Below, in pieces: positions 35,885-48,200 of a stretch of 64,000 bases of DNA. This DNA is from JBFHIJ01 sp963678775 (GTDB lineage: Bacteria > Bacteroidota > Ignavibacteria > Kapaibacteriales > UBA2268). The notes under the pieces were generated by a model. That model did not search any database. It saw nothing but the letters and a program-made list of their open reading frames with translations, and had not been told where the DNA came from. The stretch covers positions 1-64,000 of the forward strand of contig CAXXGR010000002.1 of the NCBI GenBank assembly GCA_963678775.2. The letters run 5' to 3'. Position 1 is the stretch's first letter. Every line of letters begins with the position of its first letter. Position numbers and translations under genes: made by a program.

Positions 35885-36703
35885 TTAAATTAAGACTTCT
35901 ACTTTTGAAGCATTAAATATTTTAGTTTCGTCAATGAGTGGAATCGTTTGCCCATTAAACAAGACTGTTCCTTCTATAATATCTGTATGCGAGAAATGGG
36001 TATCTCTGTCTATAGCTGACTCTTCAAAAGTAATAATTTTATCAACAGAATCAGCAGTAAGAGCTTGATATTTATTGTTTATTTTAAATATTATTACTAA
36101 CTCTGTAAAGTTTGATTGTAATATTTCGTACAATTCAGAAAATAGTCCTAAAAGTTCGTTTAGCTCCTGCTCTTTAGCATCTTCAGCAATTTTTTTGGCA
36201 GCTTCATAACCTTTTGTTTCTATAATTTCTTTTATTTCAAGCGCTTTGTCATGTATTCGTTTGTGGGGATTGACGAATCTATCAAGAAAATGATTTACTA
36301 TATAGCTCTCGGACTTATAATTATCGAACCATACTCCGAACTTGCAAGCGTGTGGATTAGATGTAAGTTGAAACTCTCTATGCTCATCAACAGAAGAAAT
36401 AAGTTCGTTCACCCATTCTTTATGATCTTGCTCTCTTTCTTTGAGCATCGAAATGAGAGAACTCATTTCTTTCTCTATACATTCCATACCTAGTAAAACA
36501 CGCAAATCAATAACAGAGACAACTTCATCTCTCCTATTTATTACCCCTTTGTGTGCAGGATTTTCAGATGGCATGAATGTAAGGCCTGTACAATGCTTTA
36601 CCTCCGCTATATCTTTTATCCTAATCACATATTTTGAACTGCCCAAATTGACAACTAAATATTTATTTAATATATCATTGCTCTGAATTGTATTGCTTGC
36701 CAT
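35885..36703 (-). CDS. CheW-like coupling protein with an inserted CZB zinc-binding domain
   Basis: 272 residues, soluble. Residues about 12-75 are the first half of a CheW fold (YLVVNLGSSKYVIRIKDIAE, KGVINRRDEVVSVIDLRVLL) and about 200-265 the second half (YQALTADSVDKIITFEE, GTVLFNGQTIPLIDETKIF). Between them is a chemoreceptor zinc-binding (CZB) domain with its ligand pattern: His 94 in DHKEWV, Cys 120 in HACKFGVWFDNY, His 147 and His 151 in NPHKRIHDKA. CheW links chemoreceptors to CheA, and CZB domains sense zinc or oxidants such as hypochlorous acid in other proteins. The protein is therefore inferred to be a metal- or redox-responsive adaptor. It stands alone; no cheA or cheY is adjacent. 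Confidence 0.88.
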   Translation of the reverse strand: MASNTIQSNDILNKYLVVNLGSSKYVIRIKDIAEVKHCTGLTFMPSENPAHKGVINRRDEVVSVIDLRVLLGMECIEKEMSSLISMLKEREQDHKEWVNELISSVDEHREFQLTSNPHACKFGVWFDNYKSESYIVNHFLDRFVNPHKRIHDKALEIKEIIETKGYEAAKKIAEDAKEQELNELLGLFSELYEILQSNFTELVIIFKINNKYQALTADSVDKIITFEESAIDRDTHFSHTDIIEGTVLFNGQTIPLIDETKIFNASKVEVLI

Positions 36704-37151
36704 TTAATTAACCAATTCTATAGTATAACGAATAACTTTTTAGCTGATAAAAAGAATGACACATTCAACCCATATAAGTATCAAGCACTTTTATGTTTTA
36801 ATATCCATCATATATACAATACGATACTATCTAATAATATTTTATACATTTATTTTAAGCCCATCATCACTTTCTATCAGCTATATACAATATATTTAGA
36901 TAATTATTTAGAATAGAACAACAGCCATTATAAGCAATTATCAAGCGATAGCTTGAACTTGACAAAGTGTAGCTGTCAGTATGATTAGCAATTTTGAAGG
37001 AATGATTACGAGTTTTCGTATTATAATACAAACTCTTCATTTTTTTGTTAGCTTCTTTTTACCAGAAACTCCGGTAGTGAGTTATATTATAGGAATTTTG
37101 GATAATTTTATTTTTTAAAGCTAAGAAGTATTAGCTAAAGATTATATAATA
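36704..37151. other. Intergenic region, no gene seen
   Basis: AT-rich region upstream of the CheW-CZB gene and downstream of pepD. It should contain the CheW-CZB promoter on the minus strand; nothing else is recognisable. Confidence 0.45.
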
Positions 37152-37190
37152 AAACCGCTTGAAAGATGTATCTACCTTATCAAGCGGTTT
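37152..37190 (-). terminator. Terminator of the pqqD-like/pepD unit
   Basis: A perfect 11-bp stem: AAACCGCTTGA (37152-37162) pairs with TCAAGCGGTTT (37180-37190), 27 bases beyond the pepD stop. The minus-strand tail is only T-rich (TATTATATAAT). Confidence 0.75.
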
Positions 37191-37217
37191 AAATAAATCC
37201 TATTACAGCTTATATGC

Positions 37218-38675
37218 TTATTTTTCAGGAGTGTGTTTGATAATTTCTACCAAAAGATCCCAGCATTTTTTAGTTGAAGATATTTGGATTTTTTCGTCCG
37301 GAGAGTGAACGTCTTCCAAGTTTGGACCGAAAGAAAGCATGTCCATATTAGGATATTTTTCACCAATAAGACCACATTCCAAACCAGCATGAATAGCTTC
37401 GATTACAGGTTTATGACCATATTTACCTTCATATATTTTCGCAGCTTGTTGAAGGATAGGAGAGTCTATATTTGGTTCCCAAGCTGGGTATCCGTCACCA
37501 ACAGAAACTTCAGCACCACCAACTTCCATAGCTAATTTAACTTTTTGAGCTAAATCGCGTTTTTCAGAATCCATAGAAGATCTTTGGCTAGTAAGCATGT
37601 AAACTTCATCTTCATGAGTTTCAACGATAGCCATATTAGTAGAAGTCTGAACTAGACCAGGGATGTCCGGGCTCATTCTGTAAACGCCGTGTGGCATCAA
37701 ATAGAAAGAGCGAAGCACTTTGCATTGGAAGTCAGAAGTCCATACTTTAGCAGGCGTATCTGTAGCTTCAGCGAAAACTGTAATATTTGGTTCTTTAGTT
37801 TTATATTCAGCAAAAACAGTTTCATGGTAAGCTTTTACAGCTTTTTCAAATTCAGCAACAGCGTCATTAGGGACAACTACTGTAGCGAATCCTTCTCTTG
37901 GAATTGCATTATGTTTGTTACCGCTGTTGAAGTCAGCAATACGAATATTCAATTTTTCAGACAAGTTAGAAAGTAAACGAGTCATAAATTTAGCAGCATT
38001 ACCGCGTCCATCATGAATTTCTATACCTGAGTGACCGCCACGAAGACCTTTCACAACTACTTTATAAGCTTTACCAGCAGGAGTTGCTTCAGTTTCTAAT
38101 TTATAGCTACCCATAGTGTTAAGACCACCGGCACAACCTATAGTGAAAGCACCATCTTCTTCAGAGTCAAGATTGATAAGGATTTGACCTTTAAGTATAG
38201 TTTCAGAAAGTCCCATAACACCAGTCATACCTGTTTCTTCATCAAGAGTGCAAAGCACTTCCAGATCAGGATGAGGAATGTCAGTAGATTCTAAAAGAGC
38301 CATACCCATAGCAACACCGATACCGTTATCAGCACCAAGAGTAGTACCTTTAGCTTTTACCCAGTCGCCATCAATCCATGTTTTGATACCTTCAGTGTCA
38401 AAATCAAACTCAACATCAGCATTTTTTTCACATACCATGTCCACGTGACCTTGGATAGTGATTGGTCTGCGGTTTTCCATACCTTTAGTGGCAGGTTTAC
38501 GCATTACGAAGTTACCCGTTTCATCTTTCTCTACTTCGATATTTCTTTCTTTAGCCCAATTCAAAAGGGCAGCTACTAATTTATCTTCTTGCTTAGAAGG
38601 GTGTGGATAATTGCAAATGAATTCGAAATTTGTCCAAACAGCCTTTGGTTCCAAGTGACCTAGTACATTAGCCAT
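37218..38675 (-). CDS. pepD: Aminoacyl-histidine dipeptidase (Xaa-His dipeptidase, M20)
   Basis: 485-residue cytosolic zinc metallopeptidase hydrolysing dipeptides such as carnosine-type Xaa-His. The metal ligands are in order: His 77 and Asp 79 (GHVDMVCEKN), Asp 116 (GADNGIG), Glu 146/147 (TLDEETGM), Asp 170 (NLDSEED) and a C-terminal His (LEDVHSPDEK). The dimerisation lid has GLRGGHSGIEI. The length matches PepD of the M20C group. Its ATG overlaps the last 8 bases of the upstream pqqD-like gene (ATGGCTAA), so translation is probably coupled. Confidence 0.96.
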   Translation of the reverse strand: MANVLGHLEPKAVWTNFEFICNYPHPSKQEDKLVAALLNWAKERNIEVEKDETGNFVMRKPATKGMENRRPITIQGHVDMVCEKNADVEFDFDTEGIKTWIDGDWVKAKGTTLGADNGIGVAMGMALLESTDIPHPDLEVLCTLDEETGMTGVMGLSETILKGQILINLDSEEDGAFTIGCAGGLNTMGSYKLETEATPAGKAYKVVVKGLRGGHSGIEIHDGRGNAAKFMTRLLSNLSEKLNIRIADFNSGNKHNAIPREGFATVVVPNDAVAEFEKAVKAYHETVFAEYKTKEPNITVFAEATDTPAKVWTSDFQCKVLRSFYLMPHGVYRMSPDIPGLVQTSTNMAIVETHEDEVYMLTSQRSSMDSEKRDLAQKVKLAMEVGGAEVSVGDGYPAWEPNIDSPILQQAAKIYEGKYGHKPVIEAIHAGLECGLIGEKYPNMDMLSFGPNLEDVHSPDEKIQISSTKKCWDLLVEIIKHTPEK

Positions 38676-39045
38676 TGTTACTTCCTTTTATAAATTCAAT
38701 AAATGTAATAAAACCATTTCCATGTAATTGGTTAAGAAACACTGTAACTCTCTGATCAGCCGGAGCTACTTTCTCACCATATTTATCATCCATAAGGGCA
38801 ATAATGTCCCTTACTTTATTTTTGCCATTTACAGCAAGCCACGCAGCAGTCCCGACATCATCAAGATTAGCTTTAATATACTTCGAGCCACCTTTAGGAA
38901 TAAGTAACAACTCAAAGAAGCGATTATTAAAACGAGGAACAAGTACATCTACAAACCCATCAGCATTGATTTCAAAATCATGTACATGCAGAGGTGTCAT
39001 GTCGAGATAGTTAATACTACTATACTTGTTTTTCTTGCTAAACAT
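38668..39045 (-). CDS. PqqD-family small protein
   Basis: 125 residues, soluble. The central and C-terminal parts have the PqqD winged-helix pattern: FELLLIPKGGSKYIKANLDD, VGTAAWLAVNGKNKVRDIIA, MDDKYG...RVTVFLNQLHGNGFITF. Classical PqqD binds the precursor peptide in pyrroloquinoline quinone synthesis, and the fold is a general peptide-recognition element. There are no pqqA, B, C or E genes here, so PQQ synthesis is not supported. It overlaps pepD by 8 bp, so the pair is an operon. The function of this paralog in the FCB group is unknown to me. Confidence 0.7.
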   Translation of the reverse strand: MFSKKNKYSSINYLDMTPLHVHDFEINADGFVDVLVPRFNNRFFELLLIPKGGSKYIKANLDDVGTAAWLAVNGKNKVRDIIALMDDKYGEKVAPADQRVTVFLNQLHGNGFITFIEFIKGSNNG

Positions 39046-39158
39046 AAATACAAATCATATAGTTATACGTTCAAAAGCGAAATATGTTATTAATCTTATA
39101 GTATAAGTTAAAAAGAGTCTTTGATTTAACAAAGAAATATCGAGAAGAGAGTAAAAAA

Positions 39159-39187
39159 AAGAGGAGCTCCGGTTTGGAGCTCCTCTT
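39159..39187 (-). terminator. Terminator of the giant surface-protein gene
   Basis: A perfect 12-bp stem AAGAGGAGCTCC (39159-39170) with GGAGCTCCTCTT (39176-39187) and a 5-base loop. The minus strand then runs into eight T's. Confidence 0.92.
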
Positions 39188-39213
39188 ACGAGAATATATC
39201 GAAGATTTAGATA

Positions 39214-42200
39214 TTATCTAACAACGACGAATCGTTTAGAGATAACTTGATTATCACCAGTGATAACTTTAAGAGTGTAAGTTCCCGCAGGAATTGTAGC
39301 TCTATCCAAATCGATTTTAACTTTGTGTAAGCCCATAGAGTACTCTCTAGTAATTATAGGTTGAGCAACCAAAGTACCGTCTATAGCATAAATCTGAATA
39401 GTGATGTCGCGAGCTTCGTTCATGTCAAGATCGAAGGCTAAATCAGAAACAACCGGGTTAGGTTGAATTTCAGAAACAGTCATAGAAGTAGCACCGTTGA
39501 TTAGAACGTTTTGCTCAGCCTGAACTTGTTTGTAACCATCAGAAGCAACGCTTACAAGTCTGTAAACATAAGTACCACCGATAGTAAGAGTAGCATCATC
39601 ATCAGTAAGTTTGTAGTTTTTACCGAATTCAGATTGGTTAAGACCATTAAGAGCAGAATTATCTTCGAAAGAAGAAATCATTTCAAAAGGTTCCAAACCA
39701 GCTTGAGTCATTTGAGCTCTGTGAACTTCAAAACCAAGATTGTCTGTTTCTCTGATAGTTTCCCATTTAAGGAATGCTTTTACATCAGAAGAAGTTACAT
39801 CAAAGCTACGAAGTTCGATATCTGATGACATTTCATCTTTAAATCTAGAAGTAGTTCTAGTTAAAGTAGGAGCGCCAGCAGTATTGTAAGTAATCGTTGC
39901 AGGTGTATACGATTGATCTGAATTAAATGCATATACAATAAAAGTATAAGTAGTATTCTGAGTCAATCCACCAACTGTCAATGTTGCATTAGAACCGAAG
40001 TAAACAACCTTAGCGTTACCTATTAAAGTAGAAGCAGTTGTGAAGTTGTTATCCGCAGCATAAGCTAAACCATTTTGAGGACCTGCACCAACATTAATTG
40101 AGCTACCTTCTTGAGCTAAAACTAAAGCATTACTTGAAGCAGTCCAAGTGAAGGCAATTGAAGTTTTAGATCTACCTAAGTAAACCAAATTAGCAACTTG
40201 ACTAGGCAATGCCGAAGAAACAGAGAATACTGAAGAAACAGCACTTGTTACACCAGAGATACTTGCATTAGCAGTCAAATTTAAATTAGTAGCAGCATAA
40301 CCAAATTGTAAGCCATCAAATGTTGCAACACCATTAGCCAAAGCTTTCGTGCCACCTGCAGTAATTGTAGTCGTATTAGTTACACCTAAAGTGATATTAG
40401 CAGCTTGGTTAATATCAATATTACCGTTCACATCTCTTAACTCAACAATAACAGTAGGAGCTACTGTACCAACTGAAGTGTTTTGAGGTTGAGCAGTATA
40501 AACTAGGTTAGTACCAATAACTTGAATTACATTGTTTGTAGCAGCGGTACTTGATGTATTTGCAAATGTAGTCATTGTCGTAGAATTTGCACCTGTAGTC
40601 ACATTAGTATTTCCAAGAGCAAATACTAAACGTTTGCCGTCCGCTGCAGCAGGCATTGGATTGGCAAGAGTAAGTCTCAAGTACATATCATAAGTACCAT
40701 TATCAGCACATGTTACATTCATGCCACTGAATGTTAAAGTAGACGCTCCAATTGTAGCATCTGCTAATTTAGCACCCGCAGCACTAAATAATGCAGCAGC
40801 ATTAATATGAGTATTAAATGCAGCTTGATTAGCACCTGCAGCATTGATTGTCAAGGCTGTAATGATTGTTGGTTTTGTATCTGTATCAGTTGTAATATCA
40901 TCACGTACTGTAAGTTTCAAGACTCTAGTACCTGAAGTGCTAGTAGCAACAACACCATTTGATAGTGAGCTGATACCGTTTGCTTCATTACCTGCGAATT
41001 GAATATCAGAGCGTGCATTTGCAGCAGCGCACATGTAAACTGTAAACAAGTTAGCTTCTGTACCGTTATTAGCAGCTATGCCAACAGTATTTTGACCACC
41101 TGTTACACTTACGTCTACATCGTTAGCGCAAACGCCTGCATCAGTGATAATATAAGTCATTGTGTAAGTTTGATTTCCATTACTCCAAGCACCTATTCCA
41201 TTAGTAAACGTTCCGCCTACTGTTGGATCAAAAGTAACCACAGGAGCAGATTGAGCTGCGTCCATTGGTTGATCGTAAGATACTGCTACTGTAAAGTTAT
41301 TACCGGCATCAGAATCTTCTACAAGTAAATCATTTACAATGATTGAAGTTACGTTTGCAGGAGTATTAGAAATAATAACGAACTCAAAGTTATTCGGATT
41401 TAGTATGCCCATGTTATTAAGAGCATCATCTGCAGTTACAATCACATTTACTCCACCTTCTACAGGACTTGAAGGAACTGTATAAGTGTATGTATATGTA
41501 CCGTTACCAGTACCCGTAACGTAAGTTGCATTCGTGTTTGAATTATCAGAGAATGTCAACTGAACAACAGGTTCTTGTGTCAAACTACAGCCTGCATCAG
41601 CCAAATCAAATGTAAATGTAAGAACATCGCCTTCTACAGCATTGTCTTGAGATACATTCAAGTTTGTAAGCACTGGAGCTGTATTATCAATTGAGAATTC
41701 GTCACCTGCAGGAGAGTATTGCGTTGCAATATTTCCTTTAGAGTCCATCAAATCAAATGTAATGTTTACTGCACCTGTTGGATCTTGTTGATCAACTAAA
41801 TAAGTAAATGCATAAGTGTTACCACTTGTATTTACTAAATCTAATTGCGGTGTATTTACTAGGCTAGCAATAGCACTTGTCATATTAACAGAAATGTTAC
41901 TATGTTCAAATGTACCACAACCTAAGTCTTCTGCATTTACTGAGAAATGTACTAATGTACCAATAGCACCCAATACCGGAGCTGATACACATTCTGCATC
42001 ATCAGCATAAGCTGACAATACTGGAGCCGAGTTATCAATCATGAAGTTAGCTGTTTCAGTAACTGTGTTACCAAAACCGTCAACTGCTGTAACTGTAATT
42101 ACTGCTTCACCTGTGTAAGTATCACCTGTAGGAAGTGTATAAGTATATGTTCCATTGTTTTCTGTAAGTGTAGTTGCATTAGCTTCACCAAATGCTTGAG

Positions 42201-45200
42201 CTGTTACAGTCAAGTTATTGATTTGTGTATCGCAACCATCATTAGTAGCTGTTATACCAAATTCAAATGTGCCATCAATTGTTTGAGATACACATGTTGT
42301 TTGTGGTAAGTTCACTGCTAATGTTAGTGGAATTGTATCTACTGTTACATCAAATGTTGAAGTTGTAGCCATATTACCTAATGCATCAGCTGCATCAGCA
42401 CTTATTGTTAGTAATCCTGAATCTGCAGCATCTACTGTGTAAGTAAATGTGTATGTGTCAGGAATTGGTTGGCTAGAACCGTCTAATGCTTGTGTAATTG
42501 ATGATAATTGAGCATTTGCATCACCTGCAATAGCTGCAGAAATGTTGCTAACATCAAATGTAGCACAACCTACATCACTTGCATCTAATGTGAATGTTAC
42601 TTCATCACCAATCATTACGCAACTCTTATCAGCTGTTAAAGCTAAAGTTGGAGCTGTATTATCAATTGAGAATTCATCTCCTGCAGGAGCATATTGTGTT
42701 GCAATATTTCCTTTAGAGTCTGTCAAATCAAATGTAATATTTACTGCACCTGTTGGATCATTTTGATTTACAGTATATGCATAGTGGAATGAAGTTCCTG
42801 TAGAACCATCTGTAGTTAAGTTACCTACTAATGGTAAACCACTTGAACTTGTCATCGTTACTACTATATCTCCGTGTTCAAATGTACCACAACCTAAATC
42901 TTCTGCAGTAATTGCAAAGTTGATTAGAGATGGATTAACAGTATTTGGCATACCTCTTACACATTCTGCATCATCAGCATAAGCTGACAATTCAGGAGCC
43001 GAGTTATCAATCATGAAGTTAGCTGTTTCAGTAACTGTGTTACCAAAACCGTCAACTGCTGTAACTGTAATTACTGCTTCACCTGTGTAAGTATCACCTG
43101 TAGGAAGTGTATAAGTATATGTTCCATTGTTTTCTGTAAGTGTAGTTGCATTAGCTTCACCAAATGCTTGAGCTGTTACAGTCAAGTTATTGATTTGTGT
43201 ATCGCAACCATCATTAGTAGCTGTTATACCAAATTCAAATGTGCCATCAATTGTTTGAGATACACATGTTGTTTGTGGTAAGTTCACTGCTAATGTTAGT
43301 GGAATTGTATCTACTGTTACATCAAATGTTGAAGTTGTAGCCATATTACCTAATGCATCAGCTGCATCAGCACTTATTGTTAGTAATCCTGAATCTGCAG
43401 CATCTACTGTGTAAGTAAATGTGTATGTGTCAGGAATTGGTTGGCTAGAACCGTCTAATGCTTGTGTAATTGATGATAATTGAGCATTTGCATCACCTGC
43501 AATAGCTGCAGAAATGTTGCTAACATCAAATGTAGCACAACCTACATCACTTGCATCTAATGTGAATGTTACTTCATCACCAATCATTACGCAACTCTTA
43601 TCAGCTGTTAAAGCTAAAGTTGGAGCTGTATTATCAATTGAGAATTCATCTCCTGCAGGAGCATATTGTGTTGCAATATTTCCTTTAGAGTCTGTCAAAT
43701 CAAATGTAATATTTACTGCACCTGTTGGATCATTTTGATTTACAGTATATGCATAGTGGAATGAAGTTCCTGTAGAACCATCTGTAGTTAAGTTACCTAC
43801 TAATGGTAAACCACTTGAACTTGTCATCGTTACTACTATATCTCCGTGTTCAAATGTACCACAACCTAAATCTTCTGCATTTACTGAGAAATGTACTAAT
43901 GTACCAATAGCACCCAATACCGGAGCTGATACACATTCTGCATCATCAGCATATGCTGACAATTCAGGAGCCGAGTTATCAATCATGAAGTTAGCTGTTT
44001 CAGTAACTGTGTTACCAAAACCGTCAACTGCTGTAACTGTAATTACTGCTTCACCTGTGTAAGTATCACCTGTAGGAAGTGTATAAGTATATGTTCCATT
44101 GTTTTCTGTAAGTGTAGTTGCATTAGCTTCACCAAATGCTTGAGCTGTTACAGTCAAGTTATTGATTTGTGTATCGCAACCATCATTAGTAGCTGTTATA
44201 CCAAATTCAAATGTGCCATCAATTGTTTGAGATACACATGTTGTTTGTGGTAAGTTCACTGCTAATGTTAGTGGAATTGTATCTACTGTTACATCAAATG
44301 TTGAAGTTGTAGCCATATTACCTAATGCATCAGCTGCATCAGCACTTATTGTTAGTAATCCTGAATCTGCAGCATCTACTGTGTAAGTAAATGTGTATGT
44401 GTCAGGAATTGGCTGGCTAGAACCGTCTAATGCTTGTGTAATTGATGATAATTGAGCATTTGCATCACCTGCAATAGCTGCAGAAATGTTGCTAACATCA
44501 AATGTAGCACAACCTACATCACTTGCATCTAATGTGAATGTTACTTCATCACCAATCATTACGCAACTCTTATCAGCTGTTAAAGCTAAAGTTGGAGCTG
44601 TATTATCAATTGAGAATTCATCTCCTGCAGGAGCATATTGTGTTGCAATATTTCCTTTAGAGTCTGTCAAATCAAATGTAATATTTACTGCACCTGTTGG
44701 ATCATTTTGATTTACAGTATATGCATAGTGGAATGAAGTTCCTGTAGAACCATCTGTAGTTAAGTTACCTACTAATGGTAAACCACTTGAACTTGTCATC
44801 GTTACTACTATATCTCCGTGTTCAAATGTACCACAACCTAAATCTTCTGCAGTAATTGCAAAGTTGATTAGAGATGGATTAACAGTATTTGGCATACCTC
44901 TTACACATTCTGCATCATCAGCATATGCTGACAATTCAGGAGCCGAGTTATCAATCATGAAGTTAGCTGTTTCAGTAACTGTGTTACCAAAACCGTCAAC
45001 TGCTGTAACTGTAATTACTGCTTCACCTGTGTAAGTATCACCTGTAGGAAGTGTATAAGTATATGTTCCATTGTTTTCTGTAAGTGTAGTTGCATTAGCT
45101 TCACCAAATGCTTGAGCTGTTACAGTCAAGTTATTGATTGCTTGATCGCAACCATCATTAGTAGCTGTTATACCAAATTCAAATGTGCCATCAATTGTTT

Positions 45201-48200
45201 GAGATACACATGTTGTTTGTGGTAAGTTCACTGCTAATGTTAATGGAATTGTATCTACTGTCATAGTATGAGTAACAGGAGCTACTAAAGTATTACCTAA
45301 GTCATCAGTTGCATTGATACTAATCATTGGAGTAGCATCACCATTTGCAACTGTATAAGTAAACTCATAGTTATAGCCATCACCAGCAACTGCTGAAATA
45401 GCAGAAATATTAGCCGGTGTACCGTCTGTAACTGTTACTGTAATATCGTCTTCGTCAAACGTACCACAACCAACGTCGTTTGCATCGATTTGGAATGTTA
45501 CTACATCCGCTACTTCAACACAAGTTGGAGGGGTATTTACTAAAGCAAGTGTTGGAATATCATTGTCTATAGAGAAAGCATTAGATTGAAGGATAAATCC
45601 ATCCATATCTTCGCTATCTACTATATTTATCTCAACAGTGTAGGCGCCGGTAACATCAGCTGCATTTACTAAATAAGTAAACTGAAGTTTACCATTTACG
45701 TCTTGCGGTTGGCCGATTGTACCATTAGCTAAGTCTCCACCATTGTAAATATCAACTTCAAATCCGTTAGGAGCTCCTTGAGCATCCCACAAAGCGATAT
45801 CTTCAGTAGCACAACCAAGATTTTCATAATCTACGGCAAATGTTACTGTTTGACCTGCTTTGTAGCATGTAGGTACGCTAATTAAAGCATAATTAGTAAT
45901 TGAAGGATTTGTGTTGTCTATTTGGAATGTACCCGCATTGTTTAGAGAGTCTGAATTACCTAAACCATCTGCAGCAAAGATATCTATTGTTGCAGTACCT
46001 GTACCGTCGTTAGCTGTTGCTAAGTAAGTAGCTGTATAGTTAGGATAAGTACCTGTTACGTTTGTAGCGTTTACTGTACTTGCAGGGACTGTAGGTAAAG
46101 TAATAGTTACAACCGGAGTTGCACCTGCACCACCGCAATCCGCATCTGTTACTGTAAATGAGAATTCAACTGTTTTACCAGCAGAAGCACATGCATTTGC
46201 ATCCACAGAAGTAAATGCGATAACAGGAGCAGTATTGTCTAATTCAAAAGCATTAACTAAAGAAAGAGTACCAGTAGCACTGTTTCCATTGTCGTCTGCT
46301 ATTGTAAGGTCGATTGTATACTCACCTTCTGCATGAGGTGTACCAGGTTCTGTAGGGAATACAAAATCTGCTAACCAAGTACCTTCCGAATTTCTAATGT
46401 TTGTTGCATTTATAGTAGTTCCACCAAGAGTTGCAGTTGCTGCGATATTAGTCGCATCAAATGTTCCGCAACCTGACTCAGTTACATCAAAGTCGATTGT
46501 AACTGTTTCGCCGTCGGTTACACATGTTGCGTCGTCGGCAAGATCTGCAACAACAGGACCGGTTTTATCTACTTCAAATGTTTCTGATACTTGCGTAGAA
46601 GCGTTTTCAGAATCATCATCATAATCTACATATAATGTATATGTACCATCTGAATATGTAGGATTATTAACTCTAATAGTGTCTGAGTAAGAACCATTAG
46701 AACCAGTAACTACTTTAGTCCAAACAGTATTATTTAATGCATTTTTGATTGTAATTGAAGCATCGTTGTCTCCATCTTCTGCACAATCTGTATCTGTAAT
46801 GTCAAATGAGAAGTTAAATACGTCATTTGAGCAATCAGTTACAGCTAAGTTGTCGATTGAAGGAGCATTATTGTCTACTGTATAATCTGGAGTGCTTGCA
46901 GGGCTGTACTCTGTTACATTTCCAGCTGCATCTGTAACTCTAATCATAACTTCTACGTCACCATCAGCGTCACCAGATATATCTCGACTAGCAGTCCATA
47001 CTTCGGCACCAATCGCAACATTACCCGGCATAATCATGAAAGGAGTTGCTGTTTCAGAGCCATTCAAGAAGATTGCTGTAGTATAATCACCACAACCTAC
47101 TTCAAATACGTCAAAGTCAAACTCTACAATTCCACTAACGCATGTTGTTGGACTGTTGAGGCTATAATTGTCAACTACAGGAGGAGTATTGTCTATGCCA
47201 AATGCATCTACAATTGTAAGTGTTCCTGTTGCATCGTTACCTGCATCATCAGAAATATCTAATGTAACTAGGTAGTCGCCTTCAGCATAACCTGACTCTG
47301 CAGGAATTACGAAGTCTGCTAACCAAGTACCTTCCGAATTTCTAATGTTTGTTGCATTTATTGTTGTAGGACCATTTGTTGCAGTTGCTGCGATATTTGA
47401 AGCATCAAATGTTCCGCAACCTGATTCAGTTACATCAAAGTCGATTATAACTGTTGCACCATCTTTAACGCATGTAGCGTCGTCAGAAAGACCTGCAACT
47501 ACAGGACCCGTTTTGTCTACTGTAAAGTTAGAAGTAACTTCTGTAGATGGGTTACCAGCATCATCTGTGTAATTTACTCTTAATTGGTAAGTTTCGCCGT
47601 CAACATAATCTACACCTGAGATATCCCAGCTACCGCTGTAGTCACCATCAAGAGTTGTTTCTGTTGCATCGATACCAACTTGAGCAGGAACTACATCTGT
47701 AGTCCATACAGATACTGTTGCATCTTCATAACCGTCGCCGGCACAATCTGTGTCAGTAATTGTAAATGAATAATCAACAGTTGCTGTTTCGCAATTGTCC
47801 ACTACAAGACTTGTAATTGATGCTGCAGAATTATCAAGTACAAATGCATCTACCAATGATAGAGTACCTGTACCGGCATTTCCTGCATCATCTGACATTT
47901 CAATTGTAATATCATAAGAACCATCAACTGTAATACCATCGATATTATAAGTCAATGTTACTGTCCAAGTATCTACGCCTGCATCTGCTACATCAATAGT
48001 AGGTGTGATTGTTTCGCCACCATTGTCTAATGTAACTGCATTTGCAGATGTGATATTAGTTTCGTCAAAGATACAGCTATTTGAGTTTTCAACTTCTGTT
48101 ACTGTAAATGTAACTTCGATATCATCCTGACCAGGAGTATCGCTGAAGCATGTACCTGCTGTTTGTTTAGCTAATGCAGCTGCTTCCGGAGCTACCTGAT

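Noticed and set aside
42542..44710. Three identical 74-residue + strand open frames spaced 972 bp
   Set aside because: They are antisense shadows of the tandem repeats in the giant minus-strand gene.
41300..45300. CRISPR-like array in the repeated region
   Set aside because: The repeat unit is 972 bp, in frame and coding, with no short repeat-spacer structure.
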